Positions 43,865 to 52,257 of a DNA stretch of 64,000 nt are shown one piece after another. The position numbers and the translations under genes were made by a program. Origin of the DNA: CAVVAL01 sp963742725 (GTDB lineage: Bacteria; Actinomycetota; Actinomycetes; Mycobacteriales; Cryptosporangiaceae); the NCBI GenBank assembly GCA_963742725.1, contig CAVUMX010000004.1, positions 310,001-374,000 of the forward strand, in the 5' to 3' direction. Positions within the stretch are counted from its first letter, which is position 1, and each line of letters opens with the position of its first letter. Under the pieces are notes generated by a model, which saw nothing but the letters and a program-made list of their open reading frames with translations, searched no databases and was not told the origin of the DNA.

Positions 43865-45577
43865 CTAGCGGGGGGCGCGGAAGGACAGGGCTATCGAGGT
43901 GCCCGCGACGGCGCCCAGGGCCGCGCAGGCGGCCCCGACGCCGGCTGCCGGTACCTGCCGCAGGACGACCGACACGAGCAGCCACACGGCGGCGCCGAAC
44001 AGCGCGCCGATGCCGGCCGCGAGGACAGGTCCGGTGTGGCGGCGGCGGCCCCGGCGCACGGATCGCACGACCGACTCCAGGTAGGAGAGTGCGAACAGGA
44101 TCAGTAGGACGCTGCCGGCGCCCATGACGCTGAGCAGCGGCGTCCGGTCGGGCTCGACGACGAACTCCTGGTGCGTCACGGTGTCGCCGCGCGTCACGTC
44201 GACCGTGCCGGTGATCGCGCCGCCGGCCACCCAGCGCGCGTACGGCGGCGGTTCGACGGTCGCCCGCCAGCCCTTGCCGGCCGCGACGGCCGTGGTGGTG
44301 GACTCGCCGAGCGGTATGCCGGCCGCCGACAGTGCCAACCGGACGGTGAGCTGGCCCGTGCCCGGGGGCGCGCTGGTGCCGGCGAGGGCGATGTCGCTGG
44401 TGAGGTCGAGCGTGGCGGCGCCGGATCCGACGGTCAGGCCCAGCGGATCGGCGCGGTTCGTCGGCGCCGGCCAGGCGATGGCCAGGAACAGCAGCGCGGC
44501 CACGGCAGCCGCCGCGACCAGGGACGGAACCAGCGGCGAAGGGCGCTTGGCGAGCACCGTCCGGGCGGGAACGAGGGGTGCCCCCCGTAGGTCGTCGAGA
44601 CCGATCGTCCGGGTGCTTTCAAGATCCATCGGTCGGACGGCCGGCAGCGCGACGGTCCTCGTCTCCCCGGTGGAGTGGACGGTCGCCGCAGCCGTGGCCA
44701 CCCGTGCCGCCAGCTGGACGGGAACGCCGGACCGTTCCAGCCAGCCGGGCCCGTGCACGGTGGCCGCCGCGCCGGCCAGCGCGACGGCGAACTCCTCGGC
44801 GTCCGCGAACCGGTGGGCCGGATCGCGCGCGAGGCTGCGCATGACGACCGCGCCGAGCGGGGCCGGGACGGCGTCGCCGATCGGGCGCGGATCCTCGTAG
44901 ACGTGCCGGCGGACCATCGCCAGCGCGTCGCCGTCCCGGACGTACGGGAGGCAGCCGGCGAGCAGCTCGTACAGGACCGTGCCGGCGCCGTACACGTCGG
45001 CGGCCGGCGTGAGGCGCTTGCCGAGGGCCTGTTCGGGCGCGATGTAGGCCGGGGTGCCGAGCACCTCGCCGCTGGTCGTCATCATGGTCGCGCCTTCGCT
45101 GATGACCTGGGCGATGCCGAAGTCGGCGACCTTGAGCGCGCCGGCGGCGGTGAACAGCAGGTTCTTCGGCTTCACGTCCAGGTGGAGGACGCCGGCCCGG
45201 TGCGCGGCGTGGAGGCCGCCCAGCATCGCGAGCCCGATCGCGCAGGACTGTTCAAGGTTGAGCCCGTTGCCGCGGAACCGGTCCCAGACCGTGCCGCCGT
45301 CGAGGCGTTCCATCACGAGCGCGTGGATGTTCCCGGCCCGGACGTAGTCGTACACGGGGACGATGTGCGGGTGGTCGAGCGCGGCGAGCAGGCGTGCCTC
45401 GTCGTCGAACCGGCTGCTCATCTCCGGCTTGGCCGCCATCGCGGCGGGCAGCTCTTTGACGGCGACCTGGCGGCCGAGCGCGCGGTGGGTCGCGGCGTAC
45501 ACGACGCCCATCGCGCCCTCGCCGAGGACGCCGCCCAGCTCGTACTGCGGTAACGCCGACGCGACGGCGGTCGTCAC
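43865..45577 (-). CDS. Membrane Ser/Thr protein kinase (Hanks type) with an atypical HLD catalytic loop
   Basis: Encodes 570 aa. The kinase domain (about 10-270) shows GEGAMGVVYAATH, VAVKELP with the ATP Lys, VADFGIAQ and GTPAYIAPEQ. The catalytic loop reads LHLDVKPKNLL, so the usual HRD Arg is Leu, implying activation without the standard Arg-phosphate contact. After a linker comes one membrane helix (about 352-372, VPSLVAAAAVAALLFLAIAW), an outer beta-rich domain, and further C-terminal hydrophobic helices (about 482-570). It is GTG-started, overlapping the upstream membrane protein's TGA, so the two are translationally coupled and probably interact. Substrates are unknown. Confidence 0.9.
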   Translation of the reverse strand: MTTAVASALPQYELGGVLGEGAMGVVYAATHRALGRQVAVKELPAAMAAKPEMSSRFDDEARLLAALDHPHIVPVYDYVRAGNIHALVMERLDGGTVWDRFRGNGLNLEQSCAIGLAMLGGLHAAHRAGVLHLDVKPKNLLFTAAGALKVADFGIAQVISEGATMMTTSGEVLGTPAYIAPEQALGKRLTPAADVYGAGTVLYELLAGCLPYVRDGDALAMVRRHVYEDPRPIGDAVPAPLGAVVMRSLARDPAHRFADAEEFAVALAGAAATVHGPGWLERSGVPVQLAARVATAAATVHSTGETRTVALPAVRPMDLESTRTIGLDDLRGAPLVPARTVLAKRPSPLVPSLVAAAAVAALLFLAIAWPAPTNRADPLGLTVGSGAATLDLTSDIALAGTSAPPGTGQLTVRLALSAAGIPLGESTTTAVAAGKGWRATVEPPPYARWVAGGAITGTVDVTRGDTVTHQEFVVEPDRTPLLSVMGAGSVLLILFALSYLESVVRSVRRGRRRHTGPVLAAGIGALFGAAVWLLVSVVLRQVPAAGVGAACAALGAVAGTSIALSFRAPR

Positions 45578-46365
45578 GCCGGGACCTCGATCGTCGGCGT
45601 CTCCTGCGTGGACTCGCTGGCGGGCGCGGCCTCGTCGTCCGGGCTGGGCGTGAGGTACCCCAGCGCGAACGCGACCCCGGCGAACGCCAGGACGAGCGGG
45701 ATCTCGGCCACCGGCGCCGGCGCGACCAGGCGCAGCACCGACAGCGTGATCACGGCCGTCAGGCCGGCTCCGACGCCGCCCGGCAGGAACCGCAGCGCGC
45801 GGCGCCACCGGTTGGGGGGCAGGCGCTGCTTGGCGAGCGCGTAGAACGCGGCGCCGAGCGACAGGACGGTCATGAACAGGACGGCGATGCCGAACAGGCC
45901 GTAGACGGAAACCAGCGACCCGCCGACGTCCGCCGTGGCCTCGCTCTCGGCCAGTACCTCGCGGTCGGCGTCCAGCAGGGCGATCCGGGCGGGCAGCAGG
46001 CCGGTGACCTGGTTGCTCAGGTCGGACAGGTCGAGGCTGAACGACTGGGTGGCCGAGTCGCCGGCCGGGACCGTGAGGGCCACGGACGTGTCGTAGGAGA
46101 AGAACGTCAGCCCGAGCGCCGTGCCGGACAGCCGCACGGTCCGGACCTGCACCTCGGACGAGCTGCCGTTCTGGACGGTCAGCTGGATCTCCGTGGGCTC
46201 GTCCGGGTCGAGCGAGAACTGCTTGCCGTCGACCTTGTCCCCGTTGACACGGGCGTCCAGACGCACGTCTGCCTTGTCGGCTGCCTCTGCCGGTATCGTT
46301 ACGGAGAGTAAGCCATATAACGTAATCGCACTAATTGTCGCGATGCGACGGATCACGGGTGCCAT
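45574..46365 (-). CDS. Secreted/membrane protein coupled to the kinase
   Basis: Encodes 263 aa from ATG 46365. A signal peptide (MAPVIRRIATISAITLYGLL, AEA cleavage) leads to an Ig-like extracellular domain (about 30-150, EIQLTVQNGSSSEVQVRTVR). Three hydrophobic segments follow (about 160-182, 200-222 and 226-245) and an acidic cytoplasmic tail. I recognise no named family. The 4-nt overlap with the kinase gene and the shared topology suggest a sensory partner that presents an outer domain. It is divergent from a second surface protein gene across 82 bp. Confidence 0.72.
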   Translation of the reverse strand: MAPVIRRIATISAITLYGLLSVTIPAEAADKADVRLDARVNGDKVDGKQFSLDPDEPTEIQLTVQNGSSSEVQVRTVRLSGTALGLTFFSYDTSVALTVPAGDSATQSFSLDLSDLSNQVTGLLPARIALLDADREVLAESEATADVGGSLVSVYGLFGIAVLFMTVLSLGAAFYALAKQRLPPNRWRRALRFLPGGVGAGLTAVITLSVLRLVAPAPVAEIPLVLAFAGVAFALGYLTPSPDDEAAPASESTQETPTIEVPA

Positions 46366-46447
46366 CCCAGGTAGGCGCGCTACTGCGGGGAAGAAGCTAC
46401 ACTGCCCCGGTCGTCGGCGTGGGTGAATCCCCCAGGAGTTCATAACT

Positions 46448-47362
46448 ATGCGTGGTCGTTTAGGGATGATGGCGTTACTTGCCATGTCGGCCATCGCCGT
46501 GACCAGCGGTGTTCTCCTCGGGGCGGCCCCGGCACAGGCCGCGGCCATCAAGATCGATCCCGGCAGCGGTCCGGCCGGTTCGAGCTTCACGGTCTATTTC
46601 GGCAGCTTCACATCGAGCGACAAGTGCCCGATCGCCGTCCGCTGGGATTCGCCGCGCGGTCTGGTCCTGGGGACGGCGTCCGGGCTGGCCGAGTCGCTGA
46701 CCGTCGCGGTGCCGGGCGACGCCGCTGTCGGCGGCCACATCGTGCACGCGGCGCAGCCCGCCTGCAAGAACGGGGCCAGGAACACGTTCGAGGTGACGGC
46801 CAGGCCCAGCCCGCGGCCGAGCCCGACGCGATCGACATCCCCGTCGCCGTCCCCCTCGGTGAGCCGGCCGCCCGTCACACCGACCCCTGACGAGCCCGGC
46901 GACCCGAACGACCCCGCCAGCCCGACGCCGACCCCGTCCGGCACGCCGAGCCCCACGCCCAGCACGTCCGCCTCCCCGGGGCCGACCGATGCCCCGTTGC
47001 CGTCCGGTGGCGGCGGTGCGCTGGTTCTGGACCGTCCCAACGTCCGTCCGGGGGAGCCGCTGACCGCGACCGGGTCGGGCTGCACGCCGAACGCGCCCGT
47101 CGTACTGACGTCGGGCACCGACCAGGTCGGAACCGCCACCGCCGACGGCACCGGCGCGTTCGTCGCGCCCGTCCAGTTCACCCGGCTCGAACCGGGCCGC
47201 CGGACGATCACCGCCGACTGCGGCGTCGTCCTCACGACCCACGTCGACCTGATCGTGTCCAGCTCGACGAGCGGGCAGGCGGGGACGGCCGTCGTGCTGA
47301 TCTTCTTCGTCCTCGTCGGGATCGCGCTGCTGCGCTGGCAGTACCGCTCCGTCAGAGGCTAG
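46448..47362 (+). CDS. Cell-surface protein with Pro/Ser/Thr stalk and C-terminal membrane anchor
   Basis: Encodes 304 aa. A signal peptide (about 1-32, ending AQA) precedes an IPT/Ig-like domain (about 33-117, IDPGSGPAGSSFTVYFGSFT) with a Cys pair. A 65-residue Pro/Ser/Thr stalk follows (about 118-183), then a second Ig-like domain (LVLDRPNVRPGEPLTATGSG, about 192-275) and one C-terminal helix (GTAVVLIFFVLVGIALLRW). There is no LPxTG motif, so membrane anchoring is expected rather than sortase attachment. ATG 46448 follows AGGAGTT. It is divergent from the kinase pair and may be part of the same surface-sensing set. Its TAG shares the palindrome CTAG with the convergent gene's stop. Confidence 0.75.
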   Translation: MRGRLGMMALLAMSAIAVTSGVLLGAAPAQAAAIKIDPGSGPAGSSFTVYFGSFTSSDKCPIAVRWDSPRGLVLGTASGLAESLTVAVPGDAAVGGHIVHAAQPACKNGARNTFEVTARPSPRPSPTRSTSPSPSPSVSRPPVTPTPDEPGDPNDPASPTPTPSGTPSPTPSTSASPGPTDAPLPSGGGGALVLDRPNVRPGEPLTATGSGCTPNAPVVLTSGTDQVGTATADGTGAFVAPVQFTRLEPGRRTITADCGVVLTTHVDLIVSSSTSGQAGTAVVLIFFVLVGIALLRWQYRSVRG

Positions 47363-48015
47363 AGAGGCTTCCAGCCGAGCGGGTTCGTCGTGTCGTGGAT
47401 GCGCTTCGGGTTGTCCGACACGGCGTAGAGGACGGCGAACCGGCTCGGCGGCAGCGGCGCTTCCACAGCCGCCCGGACGCACGCCACCAGGTCCGGGTGG
47501 CTGAGGTAGACCATGTTGTCGATGCGGTGGTCGGTCGGGTGGCCGTGCCGGGTCACCCCGCCGAGCCGGATCGCGACGACCTCGCGGCCCGAATGCGCCG
47601 CGACGTGCCGCCCGGCGGCTTCGAGGAACAGCTTGTGCGCGCCGTACGGGCTCGTCGGGACGGGGAACGGCTCGTCCGGTGCGATCAGCCCGGACCCGTT
47701 GTGGCCGAGGAAGTCGTCGGCGTGCACCGAGCTGGCGAGGACGACGCGCCGCACGTCCGCTTCGACGGCCGCGTTGAGCACGTTCATGTCGAGCCGGAAG
47801 TTCGCCGGGTCGATGTCGCCCGAGCGCCAGTTCTCGCTGGTGAAGTCGCCGGCCAGGTGCACGACGGCGTCCTGGCCACGGCAGCGGTCGACGAGGCGGG
47901 GGTAGTCCCCGATGTCGTCCTCGGGCAGATCGAGACCCGTGACGTCGTACGGGAGGTTCGCGGCGAGCACCGTCCCGACGACGCCTGCGCTGCCAGTGAT
48001 CAGGACCCGTCGCAC
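47359..48015 (-). CDS. NAD-dependent epimerase/dehydratase family protein
   Basis: Encodes 218 aa of the extended SDR type. The Rossmann motif is ITGSAGVVGTVLA (residues 6-18). The SSVHADDF segment supplies the Ser, and the active-site YGAHK (Tyr-x3-Lys) is at about residue 124. It resembles uronate dehydrogenase-like proteins but is about 50 residues shorter and the substrate is not clear. The GTG start lies 7 nt after the anthranilate synthase frame, on the same strand, so it may be read from the trp-regulated transcript. The end overlaps the convergent surface-protein gene by 4 nt. Confidence 0.8.
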   Translation of the reverse strand: MRRVLITGSAGVVGTVLAANLPYDVTGLDLPEDDIGDYPRLVDRCRGQDAVVHLAGDFTSENWRSGDIDPANFRLDMNVLNAAVEADVRRVVLASSVHADDFLGHNGSGLIAPDEPFPVPTSPYGAHKLFLEAAGRHVAAHSGREVVAIRLGGVTRHGHPTDHRIDNMVYLSHPDLVACVRAAVEAPLPPSRFAVLYAVSDNPKRIHDTTNPLGWKPL

Positions 48016-48022
48016 CCGAGCA

Positions 48023-49932
48023 CTACATCACGTCCACCAGGAGCTCGCGCAGGATTTTCACGCCGTCCGTGCTGAGGATCGACTCGGCGTGGAACTGGAG
48101 CCCCGCGAACCGTTCGCCGCGGATCGCGTGGACCTCACCGGTCTCGTCCCGGCCGATCTCGATGCCGGGCGGCACCTCGTCCGGGCAGCGGGCGGCGAAG
48201 GTGCAGTAGAAGCCGGCGCTGACCGACCGTCCGAACAGGTCGATCTCGCGCTGCGTCCCTTGTAGCGGACTGTCTTTCGCCACCAGGTCCAGCCCGAGCA
48301 CGCCACACAGGACCTGGTGCCCGAGACAGACCGCGAGCAGGGGCTGGCCGGTCGCCAGCGCGCCGGCCACGAGGTCCCGCAGCGCGGCCATCTTCGGGAC
48401 GGACAGATCGCGCGGATCGCCCGGCCCGGGACCGGCGACCACCACGTCGTACCCGGCCGTGTCCGGGATGGCCGTCCATGGCGCGCGGTCCACGACCAGG
48501 CCGAGACTGCGGAGGACGTGCGCGAGCATCGCGGTCCACCCGTCCTCGGCGTCGACGACCAGGGCGCGCCGCCCGGCCAGGCGCGGGTCGTGCCGTGCCG
48601 CCGGTGCCTGCGGTTCCAGCCAGAACCGGGACAGCGCCGTGTTCCGGTCCGCGAGCGCGGCCTGGATCCGGACGTCCCCCGCCAGCCCGGGGCCCCCTCC
48701 ACCCCGCCCACTTTCGGACTTTTGAGGGCGCTGAACCGATTCCGGACCCTCAAAAGTCCGAAGCTCGGCGGCGGGGTCGGCGGGGTCGGCGGGGCGGGGG
48801 CGCCTACGGACAGGGCGGCCAGCACGCCCGCGGCCTTCGCGTACGTCTCAGCGACCTCGTCGGCCGGTCGGGAGTGCCGGACGAGGGTAGCCCCGACCGG
48901 CAGCCGCACGCGCCCGGACGGGTCGATGTACAGCGTCCGGATCAGGATGGGGGCGTCGAGCGTCTGCGCGCCGGAGTCGTCACGCCCGATCAGCGCGAGG
49001 ACACCGGCGTAGTAGCCGCGCCCGGTCGGTTCGTACCGGCTGATGACCCGGCAGGCGTTGACGACCGGGCTCCCGGTCACCGTCGCGGCGAACATCGTCC
49101 CGCGCAGGATGTCGCGGACGTCGAGGCCGCTCCGTCCCTCCAGGACGTACTCGGTGTGCGCGAGATGGCCCATCTCCTTGAGGTACGGGCCCTTGACCTG
49201 GCCGCCGTCCGCGCAGACGGCGCTCATCATCTTCAGTTCCTCGTCGACGACCATGTACAGCTCCTCCACCTCCTTGACGTCGTCCAGGAACCGCAGGACG
49301 CCGTCGACGGTCGGGCCGCCGGGCGGATATCGATACGTGCCGCTGATGGGGTTCATGACGACGGTGCCGCCATGCGCGCTGACGTGGCGTTCCGGCGTGG
49401 CGCCGACGAGGGTCTCGGCGCCGGTGTGGACGACGAACGTCCAGTACGCGCCGGTCTCCTGGGTGAGCAGCCGGCGGAACAGCGTCAGCGCGGTGGCCGG
49501 CGAGTACCCGGCGAGGTTCGCGTGGAAGTCGCGGCGGATGACGAAGTTGGCGCCTTCGCCCCGCCCGATCTCGTCGGTGATGACGCGCTTGACGATGGCC
49601 GCGTACGTCTCGTCGTCCACGTCGAACCCGTCGGCGGTGGCGTCCACGGGGACGTCGGGCAGTAGCGCGAGCGCGTCGTCGATGGTGAGCGTGGTGCGTT
49701 CCCGGACGAGCAGGCAGCGCAGCGGGGTGCCGTCGTCGTGGCAGTCCGCGCCGATCTCGGTGAGCTGCCGGTACGGCACGAGCGCCAGCACCTCGGACGC
49801 CTCGTCCAGCGGGATCTCGGCGAGCGTGTCGACGTCGCGCAGCTCGCCGATCAGCACGTCGACGTGGGCGTGTCCCTCGCGCCGCAGCAGCGCGAACGGC
49901 GGCGGATCGGGGCGGAACAGCTGGTCCAGCAT
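48023..49932 (-). pseudogene. Anthranilate synthase-type fusion (TrpE plus glutamine amidotransferase), split by a hairpin repeat
   Basis: The TrpE-like half starts at ATG 49932 (MLDQLFRPDPPPFALLRREG, AGGAG upstream) and carries MNPISGTYRYPPGG, AHTEYVLEGRSGLDV and TVTGSPVVNACRVI, as in chorismate-binding enzymes. The amidotransferase half has AVCLGHQVLCG (catalytic Cys) and LQFHAESILS (catalytic His-x-Glu). The two halves lie in different frames. Between them (48712-48763) sits a family B hairpin repeat, inside what should be the linker. The TrpE frame runs on into nonsense to 48058; the amidotransferase frame has no good start before ATG 48529, which would cut its first strand. The trp attenuator upstream supports anthranilate synthase over a phenazine enzyme. 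Confidence 0.82.
48712..48763. repeat. Family B hairpin repeat, copy 2 (inside the anthranilate synthase gene)
   Basis: ttcggacttttgaggg (48713-48728) pairs perfectly with ccctcaaaagtccgaa (48747-48762) around an 18-nt loop. It shares the arms of copies at 38240 and 62249. It falls in the linker between the two domains of the fusion gene and coincides with the frame change. Confidence 0.88.
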
Positions 49933-49990
49933 CGGGGGCTCCTGGTGGGGTGGGGACCGCGGCACCGAGGAGGGATCGCCGGACATGCGA

Positions 49991-50013
49991 ACGGCCGCCC
50001 GGTGGGCGGCCGT
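49991..50013 (-). terminator. trp attenuator terminator hairpin
   Basis: A perfect 10-bp stem, acggccgccc (49991-50000) with gggcggccgt (50004-50013) and a 3-nt loop, lies downstream of the leader peptide and upstream of the anthranilate synthase start. On the transcript, ggcggcc right after the leader stop (50042-50048) is complementary to the first arm of this stem, giving the competing antiterminator. Confidence 0.82.
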
Positions 50014-50047
50014 CGGTTCGATGTGCGAACGCGCGGAAGGTGGCCGC

Positions 50048-50086
50048 CTAGGAGGCGCGCCACCACGAGTTCAGCCGTGCGTTCAC
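50048..50086 (-). CDS. trpL: trp operon leader peptide (MNARLNSWWRAS)
   Basis: A 12-residue frame starts with GTG 50086 and ends with TAG 50048-50050. It contains two adjacent TGG Trp codons (50060-50065), the hallmark of tryptophan attenuation. With enough Trp, the ribosome reaches the stop and covers ggcggcc, allowing the terminator to form. When Trp is scarce it stalls at WW, leaving that segment free to pair with the terminator's first arm. A -10-like TATGGT (50093-50098) ends 6 nt before the GTG, so the message may be leaderless. Confidence 0.82.
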   Translation of the reverse strand: MNARLNSWWRAS

Positions 50087-50092
50087 GAGAGC

Positions 50093-50098
50093 ACCATA
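50093..50098 (-). promoter_or_regulatory. -10 element of the trp leader promoter
   Basis: On the complement strand TATGGT lies 6 nt before the leader GTG, placing transcription start at or next to the start codon. The promoter would overlap the end of the upstream oxidoreductase gene. No strong -35 is seen. Confidence 0.45.
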
Positions 50099-50101
50099 CC
50101 G

Positions 50102-51034
50102 CTAGAGCACGATGACCGTCTTGCCGTGGCTGTGACCCGAGCGGCTGCGGGCGATGGCCTCGGGCGCCCCGTCGAGCGGGATCTCGGTCTCGACCGGCAC
50201 GCGCAGGCGGCCACTGTCGATGTCGGCGCGGAGCCGGTCGAGCGCGGCGGCGCTGGCGTTCGCGTTGATGTTCACCGCCCGGATGTCGACCGCCGCAAGG
50301 GCGTCCACATCGGCGACGTACCGGGTGGTGACCGCGACCCCGCCCGCGCGGACGAGCTTCGCGTTGGCGGCGAACCCGCCGGCGTCGCTGGCCGTGTCGA
50401 TCAGCGCGTCGATCCCGGCCGGGACCTGGTCCGTCACCGGCGCCGCGCGGTGGTCGACGATCTCGGCGGCGCCGTAGCTGCGGATCCGGTCGGCGTCGGC
50501 GTCGCTGGCCGTGGCGATGACGTGCGCTCCCCGCGCGGCGGCGAGCTGGACGGCGAACGAGCCGACACCGCCCGTGGCCCCGACGATGAGGATGGTCTGC
50601 CCGTGCCCCGCGCCGATCTCGTCGACGAGCGCGAGCCCGGCCATCCCGGCGGTCGGCACGGCGGCCGCCTGGGTGGGGCGCACGTTCGCCGGGGCGGCGG
50701 TGATCGCCTTGTTCTCGGGCACGGCGACGTACTCGGCGTACGTGCCCGTCCCCACCGGACGGTGGAAGAACTGCCCGTAGACGGCGTCCCCGACCGCGAA
50801 CCGGGTGACCCCGTCGCCGAGCGCTTCGACCGTGCCGGCGCCGTCCACGCCGAGGATCAGCGGGAACACGTGCGGCATCTTGCCGTCGAGCATCCCGTCG
50901 GCGACCTTCCAGTCGAACGGGTTCACCCCCGCCGCCGCCAGCCGGACGAGCACTTCGCCAGGGCCAGGCACCGGCGTCGGCACCTCCACCAGCTCCGGAA
51001 CCGCACCGAATCCTGTGACCGCTACCGCGCGCAT
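50102..51034 (-). CDS. Zinc-free MDR oxidoreductase (NADPH:quinone reductase-like)
   Basis: Encodes 310 aa. The medium-chain dehydrogenase N-terminal domain (MRAVAVTGFGAVPELVEVPT, GEVLVRLAAAGVNPFDWKVA) lacks the catalytic zinc Cys, as in quinone reductases. The NADP site is ILIVGATGGVGSFAVQLAAA (about residue 148). It probably reduces quinones or enones with NADPH; the substrate is unknown. ATG 51034 is only 25 bp from the divergent adenylate kinase start, so the two promoters are back to back. The stop is 15 nt before the trp leader on the same strand, so readthrough into the trp unit is possible. Confidence 0.88.
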   Translation of the reverse strand: MRAVAVTGFGAVPELVEVPTPVPGPGEVLVRLAAAGVNPFDWKVADGMLDGKMPHVFPLILGVDGAGTVEALGDGVTRFAVGDAVYGQFFHRPVGTGTYAEYVAVPENKAITAAPANVRPTQAAAVPTAGMAGLALVDEIGAGHGQTILIVGATGGVGSFAVQLAAARGAHVIATASDADADRIRSYGAAEIVDHRAAPVTDQVPAGIDALIDTASDAGGFAANAKLVRAGGVAVTTRYVADVDALAAVDIRAVNINANASAAALDRLRADIDSGRLRVPVETEIPLDGAPEAIARSRSGHSHGKTVIVL

Positions 51035-51059
51035 GGAAGCCAGCCTAGTGTCCTGGGGT

Positions 51060-51704
51060 ATGCGGAAGTACGTGATGATGGGCGTACAAGGCAGCGGAAA
51101 AGGCACGCAGGGCGCGCTGCTCGCCCGTGACCTCGACCTGGCGCACATCAGCGTCGGCGACATCTTCCGGTGGCACGTCCAGAACCACACGAAGCTCGGC
51201 GCGCAGGTGCGCCGGATCATGGCCGCGGGCGAACTCGTCGGCGACGACCTGGTGGAGTCGGTCGTCCGGGACCGGCTCACCCAGCACGACTGGAACTACG
51301 GCTTCATCGTGGACGGATTCCCCCGCAACCGTCGCCAGGCCGAGTTCTTCCTGGAGACCTACGACATCGACGGCGTGATCCACCTCCACCTCCCGGACGA
51401 GGAGGTATGGCGCCGTGTGCTGGCACGCCGGCTGTGCTCGCAGTGCGGACTGGACTACAACCTCATCGCGCACCGTCCCAAGGAGGAGGGCCGTTGCGAC
51501 GTGTGCGGCGGCGAGCTGGTGAGCCGGGAGGACGACACGGCGAACGCCCTGACCGCGCGCCTGCGGGACTACCACGGCAAGACCGACCCGGTGCTCGACC
51601 TGTTCCGGCGCAAGGAGTACGTGTTCACCGTGGACGCCCGCCCGGACAAGGCCACCGTCCAGCAGTCGATCCGGACCGAGCTGGGCCTCCCGCCGTACAC
51701 CTGA
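51060..51704 (+). CDS. Adenylate kinase family protein with a zinc-type LID
   Basis: Encodes 214 aa. The P-loop is MGVQGSGKGTQGALLA (residues 7-22); the NMP-binding region has HISVGDIFRWHV and FIVDGFPRNRRQAEF. The LID (about 120-157) carries two Cys pairs, CSQC and CDVC, a zinc knuckle as in many Gram-positive adenylate kinases. It should convert AMP and ATP to two ADP. The housekeeping actinobacterial adk, usually beside secY and without zinc, is not in this window, so this is likely a second, accessory enzyme. No ribosome site precedes ATG 51060; a leaderless message is plausible (tagtgt at 51047-51052). Confidence 0.88.
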   Translation: MRKYVMMGVQGSGKGTQGALLARDLDLAHISVGDIFRWHVQNHTKLGAQVRRIMAAGELVGDDLVESVVRDRLTQHDWNYGFIVDGFPRNRRQAEFFLETYDIDGVIHLHLPDEEVWRRVLARRLCSQCGLDYNLIAHRPKEEGRCDVCGGELVSREDDTANALTARLRDYHGKTDPVLDLFRRKEYVFTVDARPDKATVQQSIRTELGLPPYT

Positions 51705-51746
51705 CCCACCGCGCCGTGCCCTGCCGAAGCCTCGATCGTCATCTAT

Positions 51747-51820
51747 ATTGGAACACTCGGGGAAATCCACCTGTGAGTGCGCTGGGAAACGTGGATTTCC
51801 CCGAGTATTCTACAGTGGAT
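51747..51820. repeat. Family A hairpin repeat, copy 2
   Basis: Arms 51747-51770 (attggaacactcggggaaat and on) and 51791-51814 form an inverted repeat with about 20 of 24 pairs, with a 20-nt loop. Relative to copy 1 at 3769 the two distinguishable arms are swapped, so it lies in the opposite orientation. It sits between convergent genes and may terminate both. Confidence 0.85.
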
Positions 51821-51847
51821 ACCCGATCGCTGCTGCCAAGGTGTTTC

Positions 51848-52249
51848 CTAGCGTTGCTGCAGCTCCGCGATGACCGCCAGCGTGACCTCGTACGGTTCGG
51901 GCGCCGGGTAGTCCTCCTCGAACGGGCACCAGGCCAGCTGGATGCCACCCTCGACCCGGACCGTGTTCCCGTCGGCCGACGCCGTGAGTGAGCTCGGCCC
52001 GTCGCTCGTGGCGAGCGATCCGATCCGGCCGTCGACGGTCGCTTCGAGCGGGTCGTCGATGAACTCCGGTTCGAGCACGCACGGCCCCGGGTGCAGCGCC
52101 GACTCGACGAGTCCGGACAGGAGGAACCGCGGCACGGGTCCTTCGAGCGTCAGGGCGAGGTTCCAGTCGGCCTGCGGCTCGTCGGTGCGGTACAGCTCGA
52201 AGACGGCCTTGGTGACGATGTGGGTGACGCCTGCGAGAACGAGCTGCAC
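51848..52249 (-). CDS. Hypothetical protein
   Basis: Encodes 133 aa (VQLVLAGVTHIVTKAVFELY at the start; ADWNLALTLEGPVPRFLLSG; ends AVIAELQQR). I do not recognise the family. It appears soluble, acidic and beta-rich with no signal peptide. GTG 52249 is preferred because GAGGAG lies 4 nt upstream, immediately after the hexosaminidase stop (52258), so the two are probably co-transcribed. The longer open frame upstream overlaps the hexosaminidase gene and is not credible. A family A hairpin follows 28 nt after its stop. Confidence 0.62.
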   Translation of the reverse strand: MQLVLAGVTHIVTKAVFELYRTDEPQADWNLALTLEGPVPRFLLSGLVESALHPGPCVLEPEFIDDPLEATVDGRIGSLATSDGPSSLTASADGNTVRVEGGIQLAWCPFEEDYPAPEPYEVTLAVIAELQQR

Positions 52250-52257
52250 GGGGCTCC

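Noticed and set aside
48023..49932. PhzE-type phenazine enzyme
   Set aside because: The domain order would fit, but no other phenazine genes are nearby and the leader peptide with tandem Trp codons points to tryptophan synthesis.
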